Shown: positions 1 to 7,732 of the stretch, piece after piece
Layout: each line of letters opens with the position of its first letter
How positions within the stretch are numbered: position 1 is the first letter of the stretch
NCBI RefSeq assembly: GCF_025149785.1
Contig: NZ_CP102277.1
Span: 868,001 to 932,000, forward strand
Direction of reading: 5' to 3'
Origin: Coprococcus comes ATCC 27758
Lineage (GTDB): Bacteria; Bacillota; Clostridia; Lachnospirales; Lachnospiraceae
Length of the DNA stretch: 64,000 bases
Position numbers and translations under genes: made by a program
Notes under the pieces: generated by a model
The model's input: only the letters and a program-made list of their open reading frames with translations
The model's database searches: none
What the model was told of the DNA's origin: nothing

Positions 1-1
1 A

Positions 2-1315
2 TTGGGATTTGCAACCATCATTATTGTGATTGCGTTGCTCTTAAGAAATGTAACGGTACCGGCTCTTGCATTTGTCAGTGTATCAACTGTAACAGGTGCG
101 ATCCTTGTAGCAACCGGAACATTTACGATTGAAGAAATGGGGGAATTTGTAACAGCCGGTGTATCAGGAGTACATGGTACTGCAGCACTGTTTATCTTCT
201 CTGTACTTTTCTTTGGAATTATGACAGATGTAGGAATGTTCGACAAGATCATCAATGCATTGATGAAGAAAGTCGGAAGTAATGTAGTCGGTGTTGCCAT
301 GATGACTTGTATCATTGCTATGATCGGACATCTGGATGGAGGCGGTGCCTCTACATTCCTGATCACAATTCCGGCAATGCTCCCGGTTTACAAACGTCTG
401 AATATGAGACCGACAACTCTGATGCTCATCTGTGTATCTGCAATGGGTGTAATGAACCTTCTGCCATGGGGTGGACCGACAATGCGTGCGGCTACTGTCC
501 TTGGAATTGAACCAAATGCACTGTGGAAACAGATCATTCCAATGCAGGTTGTAGGTATTTTTATTGCACTTGGAACAGCATTTATCTGGGGAAATATCGA
601 AAAGAAGAGAGGTGCGGGCACTTCTTCAGCAGAAAAGATCGAGTATGGCGGAATTGAAGATGAAGCCGTAACAGATGATGAAAAGAATGAGCTTGCAAGA
701 CCGAAACTCTTTGTATTCAATGTAATCGTAACACTGGTAGTGATCGTAAACCTGGTTCTTGCAAAGGTACCGTCTTACTATATCTTTATGGTAGGATGTG
801 CAGTAGCACTTTTTGTAAACTACCCGGGTGCAAAAATGCAGGGTAAGATTATTAAATCCCATGCAGGTCCGGCACTTACCATGGCATCTACGATTCTTTG
901 TGCAGGTGTATTCCTTGGAGTTATGCAGCAAACAGAGATCATGACTCATATGGCTAATGTACTTGCAAACGTGGTTCCACAGTCTATGGGAAGATTTTTA
1001 CCGCTTATTGTAGGTCTGGTATCAGTACCGCTTACACTGATGTTTGATACCGATTCTTTCTTCTTCGGAATGCTTCCGGTACTGATCGGAATCGGAAACG
1101 AATTCGGTGTAAATCCGGCACATATTGCCATTGCAATGGTTGTTTGCCGTAACTGTGCAACTTTCATCAGCCCGGTTGTTCCTGCTACTTTTCTTGGAAC
1201 CGGACTTGCCGGTGTGGAGATCAAAGATCACATCAAGAACAGTTTCTTCTGGATCTGGGGTGTAAGTATTATCTGTCTGATCTCAGGTATAATTCTTGGA
1301 GTTATCAAATTCTAG
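2..1315 (+). CDS. CitMHS-family citrate:cation symporter (5' end cut by window)
   Basis: Multi-spanning membrane protein of about 437 visible residues, close to the usual full length of this family (about 430-440). It reads in frame from the first bases, so only a few N-terminal residues are probably missing; the first codon in view is TTG and I do not take it as the true start. Features typical of CitM-type secondary carriers are the segment FFGIMTDVGMFD (about residues 70-81), GHLDGGGAS (about 110), MLPVYKRLNM (about 125), and GVMNLLPWGGPT (about 148-159). A charged cytoplasmic loop at about 200-230 splits two hydrophobic halves. Family knowledge says such proteins import metal-citrate or related carboxylates with protons; the exact substrate here is inferred. 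It is followed directly by a strong hairpin terminator, so it ends its transcript. Confidence 0.85.
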   Translation: MGFATIIIVIALLLRNVTVPALAFVSVSTVTGAILVATGTFTIEEMGEFVTAGVSGVHGTAALFIFSVLFFGIMTDVGMFDKIINALMKKVGSNVVGVAMMTCIIAMIGHLDGGGASTFLITIPAMLPVYKRLNMRPTTLMLICVSAMGVMNLLPWGGPTMRAATVLGIEPNALWKQIIPMQVVGIFIALGTAFIWGNIEKKRGAGTSSAEKIEYGGIEDEAVTDDEKNELARPKLFVFNVIVTLVVIVNLVLAKVPSYYIFMVGCAVALFVNYPGAKMQGKIIKSHAGPALTMASTILCAGVFLGVMQQTEIMTHMANVLANVVPQSMGRFLPLIVGLVSVPLTLMFDTDSFFFGMLPVLIGIGNEFGVNPAHIAIAMVVCRNCATFISPVVPATFLGTGLAGVEIKDHIKNSFFWIWGVSIICLISGIILGVIKF

Positions 1316-1330
1316 TTAGATAAATAAAAA

Positions 1331-1377
1331 GATCCTGTATTTCATGTGATTTGTACATGGAGTACGGGATTTTTTTG
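1331..1377 (+). terminator. Rho-independent terminator after the citrate transporter gene
   Basis: An arm starting GATCCTGTATTTCATGT pairs over about 17 bases (with G-T wobbles) with ACATGGAGTACGGGATT, followed by a run of T. It lies 15 bases after the stop codon. Confidence 0.85.
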
Positions 1378-1573
1378 GATATGCATATAAAATGGTCTGA
1401 TGATTGAAATGCAATGAAAGTGCTCGAAAATGTTATGCAGGGTATAAGATTTCAGGAAAATGTGATAGAGTTATTTTACTTCGATTTAGTTCTAAAATCG
1501 AAAAAGTATCTAATTAACCATAATCAGAAGGTATCTCATTTTCGGTGCTCAATTTTCGAGTAAACTCCCGACA

Positions 1574-2134
1574 ATGAACAAAGCAAAAGAAAATATAGAA
1601 GTATGGGAGTTTGCCTTTACAAAGGATGACAGTATGTTAAAATATTTATAGTAGAAAAGTCAGAATGAAACTGGGATCATCCAGTGGATGCGATTTATGA
1701 GCGGAAAGAACAGAAAGGATTTTGCAAAGATGGCAGAGCAAAATGAATATATTAAAGAAGCTTATGAATGTCTGGAGAAGATGAGTGCAGATGAAAGAAA
1801 AAGAAGAGAATACGAAGAAAGACAAAAAATTTTGTGGGATCATAATTCGTTTATGAAAAGTGCAAAAATAATTGGGATGCGAGAAGGTCGTGAAGAAGGA
1901 CGTAAAGAAGGACGTAAAGAAGGGCGTAAAGAAGGGTATAGGGAAGCATTAGTTTCAATTGTTATAAAAAAATTGCAAAAAGGGATGTCAGCAGAGGAAA
2001 TTGCAGATTTTCTGGAAGAGGATGTCTTGACGATACAGAGAATCTATGATATTGCCAATACCTATGCACCGGAATATGATATAGAAAAAATAGTACAAAA
2101 GTTGGAAAACACATCAGGAATGAAACAAAAGTAA
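1574..2134 (+). pseudogene. Remnant of an Rpn-type (PD-(D/E)XK) putative transposase/nuclease
   Basis: The readable part from 1655 gives about 160 residues resembling the C-terminal region of Rpn/YhgA-like recombination-promoting nucleases. It includes KMAEQNEYIKEAYECLEKMSADERKRR-type helices and then the characteristic charged tail GREEGRKEGRKEGRKEG at about 66-82 of the 148-residue ATG-initiated frame (1688). Two consecutive TAG codons at 1649-1654 interrupt the same frame. Upstream of them the frame reads EVWEFAFTKDDSMLKYL, which plausibly belongs to the same protein. The N-terminal nuclease core with its catalytic acidic residues is missing. I therefore read this as a decayed, 5'-truncated copy. 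The tail is encoded by a small tandem repeat of about 15 bases. It could still be translated from ATG 1688 as a small protein, but no good ribosome site precedes that ATG. Confidence 0.65.
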
Positions 2135-2139
2135 GAAAA

Positions 2140-2186
2140 GAGTAAGTCAAATCAGATAGATGAGTGATTTGACTTACTCTTTTTTC
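2140..2186 (+). terminator. Strong terminator after the Rpn remnant
   Basis: A perfect 15-base stem, GAGTAAGTCAAATCA paired with TGATTTGACTTACTC, with a 10-base loop and a T6 run. It begins six bases after the remnant's stop codon. Confidence 0.9.
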
Positions 2187-2239
2187 GCATGTAATTAGTT
2201 GTTGTTCACTTATAAAGCAAAACACCATATGAGGATGCC

Positions 2240-2257
2240 CTAAGGCATATGCCTTAG
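2240..2257. repeat. 18-base perfect palindrome flanked by short direct repeats
   Basis: CTAAGGCATATGCCTTAG is its own reverse complement. It is flanked on both sides by the direct repeat TATGAGGA (2229-2236 and 2258-2265). It sits between two genes that converge on it, 14 bases past the end of the minus-strand membrane protein gene. There is no T run, so it is a poor terminator. Its function is unknown. Confidence 0.6.
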
Positions 2258-2270
2258 TATGAGGAATGTT

Positions 2271-3041
2271 TTACTTCAAAACTTTCCGCAAAATACAAGT
2301 AATAATTCCCACCACGCAGAATGGAAAATATGCCGGGTAAAGAGAACCAAATACCAGGATACCGCCTCGGATACCGGTCAGCAACTGAACATCAGCAGGA
2401 ATTGCAGCTGCGGCTAGACTGAAGAGGTAGGACAGAACATATACCAGGACAAAATAAGTAAGTCCGCGTCCGGTTCCGTGCCGGATGCCACTTAATGTGA
2501 AAAAGAACGTAGACAGCATCCAGATCAGCATAACCGCTCCGACAGCCAGATAAGCAATCAGAGTAAGATCTGGATTGGATGTCAGTGTATTGATATCTCC
2601 ATAATCAGACAGCTGATTCCAGAATGAAAAAAAGGTAATCGCCAGGATGATGGCGGACATCAGAACCGGTGCCGGGCGAAGGATGAAAGTGGTCAGTTTC
2701 TCAGCGGCAGTACTTCCGGTGCGGGCAATATTCCGGATTGGAGCAGCCAGTTCTTCGGAAGAGGAATCGGGACGTCTGCGGGAATTTCTCCGTTCTGTCC
2801 GTCTGGCTGGTCTTTGGCGGTCATAATAAGAATCCTCTTCTTCATAATCATCGTCATAATCAGGAGCAAGCCTGTCTGTTTCATCGTAGTAGTCGTCAGT
2901 TTCATAATCGTTAAGATAGTCTGTGTCGTCATACCGGTCGTCATAATCATCCTGCCCCACAGGGATCGACGGGAGATCGCCTGTATAAGTTACTTCAAAG
3001 TTGTCATCAAAATAGTCGTCTATATTTTTTTTATTATTCAT
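2271..3041 (-). CDS. Membrane protein with a long Asp/Tyr-rich N-terminal region
   Basis: I do not recognise the family. The 256 residues divide into a hydrophilic, probably disordered N-terminal part (about 1-105) extremely rich in Asp, Tyr and Glu, a short Arg-rich stretch (about 77-92, RPARRTERRNSRRRP), and about four membrane segments (roughly 125-145, 160-185, 195-215, 228-250). The start at 3041 is supported by an AGGAGGG ribosome site about 12 bases upstream. Proteins with a charged tail and a small YIP1-like or DUF-type membrane domain are common in Lachnospiraceae, but I cannot assign a role. It is a single-gene unit, divergent from the hydrolase operon that starts at 3242. Confidence 0.7.
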   Translation of the reverse strand: MNNKKNIDDYFDDNFEVTYTGDLPSIPVGQDDYDDRYDDTDYLNDYETDDYYDETDRLAPDYDDDYEEEDSYYDRQRPARRTERRNSRRRPDSSSEELAAPIRNIARTGSTAAEKLTTFILRPAPVLMSAIILAITFFSFWNQLSDYGDINTLTSNPDLTLIAYLAVGAVMLIWMLSTFFFTLSGIRHGTGRGLTYFVLVYVLSYLFSLAAAAIPADVQLLTGIRGGILVFGSLYPAYFPFCVVGIITCILRKVLK

Positions 3042-3073
3042 AAAACAAATACACCCTCCTTGTGCATAAGTGT

Positions 3074-3102
3074 ATGGTAACTGTTTTGACAGTCTGTGTC
3101 AA
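3074..3102 (-). promoter_or_regulatory. Likely sigma-A promoter of the Asp-rich membrane protein gene
   Basis: On the minus strand TTGACA (complement of 3097-3102) is followed after 17 bases by TACCAT (complement of 3074-3079). The -35 is perfect and the -10 matches four of six positions. Part of the spacer is palindromic (ACTGTTTTGACAGT), possibly an operator. Confidence 0.45.
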
Positions 3103-3241
3103 ATAAATAATGAGATGATTGTGAAATTTGAAAAATTGAAAATGGGTTAATGTAGCAAAGATGGAAAGAGAAAGAGTGGTAGGGGACATCATTCTATGGT
3201 AGAATAAATCTGTATGAAAAAATAAATGAGGACAGAAAAAT

Positions 3242-4168
3242 ATGGCGATCAATATAGCAACAAAAGCAATCCTGAAAATCCTGTCTTTTGGAGGGATTGA
3301 TGTAGAAGTATCAAGGCAGCTTGCGGATCTGAAAAGACTGGATCCGATGAAAATTTTTTATAAAAAAATGGATCTGCAGGTATATAATGGCGATTATGAA
3401 GTTCCGATCCGGGTATTTTTCCCGGATGAAGCATCGTGTCTGGAAAAAGATCAGATCAAGGGACGAAAGATCATGCTTTTCCTTCACGGAGGAGGATGGG
3501 CGACTGAGCATGTGGAAAATTATGAGAGAGTATGTTCCCGGATGGCACAGGCGACGGGGCAGACTGTAGCAGCAGTAGAATACCGCCTGGCGCCGGAGCA
3601 CAAGTTCCCGACCGGGCTTATGGACTGCTATGCCGTGGCAAGAGCATTGTATACGCATCCGGATACAAAGCCGGAGGATATTACTCTGATTGGAGACAGT
3701 GCAGGTGGCAATCTGGCAGCTGCACTGTCCATTATGGCACGGGATCGTGGCGAATTTATGCCAAAGAGACAGATTCTGATCTATCCGGCAGTCAATAATG
3801 ATTATTCAGAGAAGAGTCTGTTCTCTTCTGTAAGGGAGAACGGGCAGGATTATCTTCTGACGGCAGGCAAATTAAAAGATTATATCAATCTTTATGCAGG
3901 TTCGGAAGAGGACAAGTTAAACCCATATTTTGCACCGATTCTGGAGAAAGATCTGTCAGGACAGCCGGATACACTGATCCTGACGTCAGAATTTGATCCG
4001 CTCCGGGATGAGGGAGAAGCGTATGGAAGACGTCTTGCAGAGGCAGGTAACCGGGTGGAAGTACACCGGATCAAGGATGCACTTCACGGATATTTTGCAC
4101 TGGGAATCCGGAGTCTGCATGTACAGGAAAGTTTTGAATATATCAATCATTTTCTGGAGGGGGAATAG
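3242..4168 (+). CDS. Alpha/beta-hydrolase of the hormone-sensitive-lipase family (esterase/acetylhydrolase)
   Basis: 308 residues, the normal length for the family. The oxyanion motif HGGGW is at 82-86, the nucleophile elbow GDSAGG at 151-156 makes Ser153 the catalytic serine, Asp252 in SEFDPLRDEG is the likely acid, and His282 in DALHGY completes the triad. No signal peptide is evident, so it is probably cytoplasmic. It hydrolyses a carboxylic ester, but the substrate cannot be read from sequence. Only three bases separate its stop from the next gene, an HxxxD acyltransferase with a membrane domain, so the two are almost surely co-transcribed. The pairing suggests opposing or consecutive acyl-ester chemistry on one substrate, perhaps a lipid or a cell-envelope component (inference). 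Confidence 0.88.
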   Translation: MAINIATKAILKILSFGGIDVEVSRQLADLKRLDPMKIFYKKMDLQVYNGDYEVPIRVFFPDEASCLEKDQIKGRKIMLFLHGGGWATEHVENYERVCSRMAQATGQTVAAVEYRLAPEHKFPTGLMDCYAVARALYTHPDTKPEDITLIGDSAGGNLAAALSIMARDRGEFMPKRQILIYPAVNNDYSEKSLFSSVRENGQDYLLTAGKLKDYINLYAGSEEDKLNPYFAPILEKDLSGQPDTLILTSEFDPLRDEGEAYGRRLAEAGNRVEVHRIKDALHGYFALGIRSLHVQESFEYINHFLEGE

Positions 4169-4171
4169 AAA

Positions 4172-5992
4172 ATGTCGCAGACAAATGTAAAGCACTGGAG
4201 AAGGCTGGACAATGCAGCGAAGCTTTTTCCGGCGGCGAGCAGTAAAAGGGATACCCGTGTATTCCGGTTCTACTGTGAATTGAAAGAGGATATACAGCAG
4301 GAGATCCTGCAGAAGGCGGTAGACAGGACACTGGAAAAATATCCGATCTTTCTGTCCGTGTTGCGAAAGGGACTGTTCTGGCATTATCTGGAACAGAGTA
4401 ATAAAAGACCGGTTGTAAGAGAAGAGTATAAGGAGCCGTGCAGCAGCCTTTATATCCGTGATAAGAGAGATCTGCTTTTTGAAGTGACTTATTACAAAAA
4501 GAGAATCAATTTTGAGGTCTTTCATGTGCTGACGGACGGAACCGGTGCCAGTGAATTTGTACGGGAGCTGGTGAAAAATTATCTGTATCTGGCACATCAT
4601 GAGGATGGACTGGAGGATGTGGTTCTGTCAGAGTATTCGGAGAGCCTTTTCGATCAGGAAGCAGATGGATTTGAAAGATATTATTCCCGTCAGGCAGACC
4701 GCAAAAAGGAGAAAAAACCGGCAGCGCATCAGCTTCGCGGAAACCGGCGCGAGCTTGGAAGCCTGCAGACGACAGAGGCAGAAATTCCGGTCGAAGAACT
4801 GAGGCATCAGGCAAAGACTTATGGTGTATCGATGACGGTATTTCTGACTGCGGTATATCTGTGTGCGATTCACCGGACAATGACAAGACGGCAGGAAAGC
4901 AAGCCGGTTGTACTGATGGTTCCGGTAAATCTGCGTAATTTCTTTCCGACCAATACAATGCTCAATTTCTTCAACTGGATCGAACCGGGATATCATTTTC
5001 AGGGTGGAAAAGAAGAGTTCACAGATGTTGTGCAAAAAGTAAATGCATGCTTTAAAGAAGAACTGACAGCGGAAAAGATGGAGAAGCGGATGAACGATTA
5101 CTTCGCCTTGCAGGTGCATCCAATCCTGAAATTTGCGCCGCTGGAACTGAAAAATGTCTGTATCAATATCGGGGCGAGGACGGCAGAAAGTGATGTGACC
5201 GCTATTTTTTCCAACATGGGAATCATCCGGATGCCGGAAAGCTATGAGACGTATATCAGGTATTTTGGTGTTTATACAAGTACGCCGAAGGTAGAGCTTT
5301 GCATGTGTTCTTTCCGGGATAAGATTTATCTGGGATTTACGTCCAGATATGACTGTGATGCGATCAAGGACAACTTTTTCCAGATTCTGAAAGAGCAGGA
5401 AGTAAAGCCTGAGATCCTTGAAGTGGAGTATCCGGAAAGTGTGATGACAGAAGCGAAAGGAATGCAGATTTTCAAAATATTTACATTTCTTTGCATGATC
5501 GCGATTGTGGCGGCACTGGGAGTGGATTATAGCATTGATACGAATTTCCATCTGTCACTGTTTGTGTGCGGCGGTGCGTTCAGTATGTGGTTGGCGCTCG
5601 CAGTCGGTTTCTTCAAGCGGTACAATCTGCTGAAGAATGCCATGTGGCAGCTGATCATTGTGACAGTCGGCTGTATTATCTGGGACTGGCTGACCGGCTG
5701 GCATGGTTGGTCGATTGACTTTGTGCTTCCGGGAGTCAGTGGCTTGATTATGATTTCGATGCTGATCATATCGAGGGTGTATTACCGTCAGGCGAAGGAC
5801 TATCTGGTGTACTTTGTGATGGCGGCGCTTTACGGAATGATCTTACCATTTATCTTTTTGCTGACTGGTAAGGTACGAATTGTATTTCCGTCTGTGATTT
5901 CAATTGGGATGGGCGTGCTGATGCTGATCGGACTGGTGCTTTTCAAGGGAAAAGAAATGCGTCAGGAAATGGAAAAGAATTTACATGTATAA
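4172..5992 (+). CDS. HxxxD condensation-type acyltransferase fused to a six-helix membrane domain (DUF6320-like)
   Basis: 606 residues. The first 420 or so resemble alcohol O-acetyltransferase/condensation-type acyltransferases (chloramphenicol-acetyltransferase-like fold). The active-site motif HVLTDG is at 118-123, with His118 the expected general base. A second-half segment has MVPVNLRNFFP and a late NMGI/YF region typical of the fold. From about 430 to the end there are about six hydrophobic helices with a Trp-rich loop (WDWLTGWHGW). This fused membrane domain matches what I recall as the DUF6320 type; the domain name is from memory. ATG 4172 is preceded by a GGAGGGGG ribosome site at good spacing. 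It overlaps functionally with the upstream esterase. Acceptor and donor are unknown. Confidence 0.75.
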   Translation: MSQTNVKHWRRLDNAAKLFPAASSKRDTRVFRFYCELKEDIQQEILQKAVDRTLEKYPIFLSVLRKGLFWHYLEQSNKRPVVREEYKEPCSSLYIRDKRDLLFEVTYYKKRINFEVFHVLTDGTGASEFVRELVKNYLYLAHHEDGLEDVVLSEYSESLFDQEADGFERYYSRQADRKKEKKPAAHQLRGNRRELGSLQTTEAEIPVEELRHQAKTYGVSMTVFLTAVYLCAIHRTMTRRQESKPVVLMVPVNLRNFFPTNTMLNFFNWIEPGYHFQGGKEEFTDVVQKVNACFKEELTAEKMEKRMNDYFALQVHPILKFAPLELKNVCINIGARTAESDVTAIFSNMGIIRMPESYETYIRYFGVYTSTPKVELCMCSFRDKIYLGFTSRYDCDAIKDNFFQILKEQEVKPEILEVEYPESVMTEAKGMQIFKIFTFLCMIAIVAALGVDYSIDTNFHLSLFVCGGAFSMWLALAVGFFKRYNLLKNAMWQLIIVTVGCIIWDWLTGWHGWSIDFVLPGVSGLIMISMLIISRVYYRQAKDYLVYFVMAALYGMILPFIFLLTGKVRIVFPSVISIGMGVLMLIGLVLFKGKEMRQEMEKNLHV

Positions 5993-5998
5993 ATCGGT

Positions 5999-6045
5999 GG
6001 TGCCGCAAAATTATCTGGATTGATGATTTTGCGGCACCATATTTT
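5999..6045. terminator. Terminator between the acyltransferase gene and the XRE regulator
   Basis: GGTGCCGCAAAAT pairs perfectly with ATTTTGCGGCACC, followed by ATATTTTTT. It serves the plus-strand operon. Its stem also encodes the last codons of the convergent XRE gene that ends at 6011. The same GGTGCCGC stem is used in the terminator after etfA (27156). Confidence 0.85.
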
Positions 6046-6373
6046 TTGCATTTAAATATCTGACGAGTGCGGTGATCTGGATCAGAAGTTCTTCCTGATG
6101 CTTTGCATCGAGTTCTTTAAATAAAGAAAGAACTTGGAATTCAAAACGAAGCAAAGAAACAGAAGGATCCGGTTCACCAATTTCCAAAGCTTCATCTGCA
6201 GAGATGCCATACAGATTGGCAAGGGTTGCGAAAGTGGAGAGATCCGGCTCGGCAACGTTATTCTCATAACCGGACAGAGATTTTCTGTGGATACCGGTCA
6301 ATTCCATCACTTGTTTCTGGGTATATTCTTTATTCTCACGGGCGTTTTTCAGAATTTTACCAATATCTTTCAT
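6011..6373 (-). CDS. XRE-family helix-turn-helix regulator (intact member of a three-copy array)
   Basis: 120 residues. The N-terminal helix-turn-helix (about 1-60) starts MKDIGKILKNARENKEYTQK, followed by a recognition region with ELTGIHRKSLSGYENN and EPDLSTFATLANLYG. The C-terminal half (about 75-115) is a short helical tail including LDAKHQEELLIQI, perhaps for oligomerisation. A ribosome site AAGGGGGAAC precedes the ATG. It is the only complete copy of three tandem paralogues that lie on the same strand at 6011, 6445 and 6993. It probably represses its own or a neighbouring promoter; no target can be read from sequence. Confidence 0.85.
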   Translation of the reverse strand: MKDIGKILKNARENKEYTQKQVMELTGIHRKSLSGYENNVAEPDLSTFATLANLYGISADEALEIGEPDPSVSLLRFEFQVLSLFKELDAKHQEELLIQITALVRYLNAKNMVPQNHQSR

Positions 6374-6408
6374 GAAAATGTTCCCCCTTCAAACATAGTA
6401 TAAGTTCA

Positions 6409-6437
6409 TTATAAATGGTCAGAGCAGGAAAAAGCAA
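6409..6437 (-). promoter_or_regulatory. Likely promoter of the intact XRE gene
   Basis: On the minus strand TTGCTT (complement of 6432-6437) and TATAAT (complement of 6409-6414) are spaced by 17 bases. The element begins eight bases after the ancestral end of the second XRE copy. Confidence 0.5.
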
Positions 6438-6444
6438 TGACAAT

Positions 6445-6789
6445 TTATTTTGATTTTTTATCGAGATAGTCTGCGAGAGATTGAAACTGAATCAAAAGCT
6501 CTTCCTGGTGGCTGGTGTCAAATTTTTGGAAAAGAGTAAGCATTTTTCATTCGCAGCGCGAAAGGGAAAAATGCGAGGGGGGGGTAGAAGTCTTAATTCC
6601 TAATACTTCATCCGCAGAAAGTTGATATAAGCGGAGTAATCTGGCAAATGTGTCAAGATCTGGTTCAGCTACACTGTTCTCATAGCCGGACAGAGTCTTG
6701 CGGTTGATACCGGTCAGTTCCATTACTTTCTTCTGAGTATAAAAATTATCTTCACGTGCTGTCCGGAGAATTTCTCCTATATGTTCCAT
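6445..6789 (-). pseudogene. Second XRE regulator copy, C-terminus cut by an in-frame TGA
   Basis: ATG 6789 opens a reading frame starting MEHIGEILRTARED with the same helix-turn-helix as the intact copy. It stops at TGA 6547-6549 after about 80 residues. Beyond the stop the same frame continues KMLTLFQKFDTSHQEELLIQ and ends at TAA 6445-6447, matching the C-terminal tail of the intact copy (VLSLFKELDAKHQEELLIQ). Alignment places the TGA where both sister copies have Phe (CE-stop-K against FEFQ and CEFQ). The DNA-binding half may still be made, so this could be a truncated repressor rather than a dead gene. A run of eight G (6577-6584) lies inside the coding region just before the stop. Confidence 0.75.
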
Positions 6790-6992
6790 GGGCGATCGTC
6801 CTTTCGAAGATTTCATATATAATATAAGTGAAGTGGTATGTACTATTGCTATTATATAAGAAATAGACGTTAAAAAGAGTAGAATTCTTAGAAAAAGTAC
6901 TAATAAATCAAAAAGTCTTAAAATTAAAGATACACATGTGCTATCATATTCAAACTTTAATCTCTAAACTTTAATTTTTCCGCCTATGATCT

Positions 6993-7360
6993 CTAACGAA
7001 ATAGGAATTGTGAGACTTGCGGCGCCATATTTTTTGTATGCAAAAATCTGACAAGTGCGGTGATTTGAATCAGGAGTTCTTCCTGATGTTTGGGGTCAAG
7101 TTCTTTAAATAAAGAAAGAACCTGGAATTCACATTGAGGCAGAGAGTCGGAAGAAGCTTTTCCACCAATATCTAATACTTCATCGGCAGAAATACCATAG
7201 AGATTGGCAAGAGTCGCAAAGGTTGATAGATTTGGCTCGGCAACGTTGTTCTCTTAACCAGAAAGCGATTTCCTGTGGATGCCGGTTAATTCCATTACTT
7301 GTTTTGTGTATATTTTTTATTCTCACGGGCATATTTCAGAATCTTGCCAATGTCTTTCAT
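6993..7360 (-). pseudogene. Third XRE regulator copy, broken by a 1-base deletion and a nonsense codon
   Basis: The frame begins at ATG 7360 with MKDIGKILKYARENKKYTQ, then hits a frameshift: ACACAAAACAAGTAATGG replaces the expected ACACAGAAACAAGTAATGG, one base short. Read in the restored frame, it continues MELTGIHRKSLSG and then has TAA where the intact copy has the Tyr codon of SGYENN. The rest of the protein is readable to a stop at 6993, including EVLDIGGKASSDS and KHQEELLIQITALV. The span of 368 bases is one short of a multiple of three, consistent with a single deletion. Two independent lesions make this a genuine pseudogene. Confidence 0.8.
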
Positions 7361-7732
7361 GAAAACGGTTTCCTTTCAAATTTACTACTTTCTTATTATA
7401 AAGCACAAAGATAAGAAGATGCAATTTTGAAAACTATGGTTTTTTATCGAATTATTTATAAAGAATTTACCTATTAAAATACTGAAAAATAGGGGAAATA
7501 ACATTAAAAACCCACTATTATAGTGAAAGTGTTAATAAAACATTTAATTGTTTTGAAAAAGAAAAGAAAAAATAAAATGTTTTGAAAAAAGTATGTTAAA
7601 AAGACCAGGAAGTCCTAGAAAAAGAGATAATACTGTTGACTTCTTAAAAATTAAGACTTATAATAACCAAGATAGGATACGTATGCAAAAAAGCATATAA
7701 TTTTTTAAGATGAGAAAGAGAGGAAATTAGAG
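7361..7732. other. 372-base AT-rich gap between the XRE pseudogene and the surface protein gene
   Basis: No gene is visible. The region is very AT-rich, with many A and T runs, and ends in the promoter and ribosome site of the surface protein gene. The roughly 240-base leader before that promoter is a natural place for regulator binding, but I found no clear inverted repeat. Confidence 0.5.
7636..7664 (+). promoter_or_regulatory. Consensus sigma-A promoter of the repeat surface protein
   Basis: TTGACT at 7636-7641 and a perfect TATAAT at 7659-7664 with 17-base spacing. Transcription would start near 7671, about 60 bases before the ATG at 7733. Confidence 0.8.

Noticed and set aside
1885-1945. 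Short tandem repeat (about 15 bases) as a possible independent repeat locus
   Set aside because: It encodes the GRKEG tail common in Rpn-family proteins.
4506-5551. Long minus-strand frames inside the acyltransferase gene
   Set aside because: The plus-strand protein has clear domain motifs and codon structure; the mirror frames have none.
6011-7360. Toxin-antitoxin pair
   Set aside because: The three genes are paralogous regulators on one strand; no toxin-like partner gene is present.
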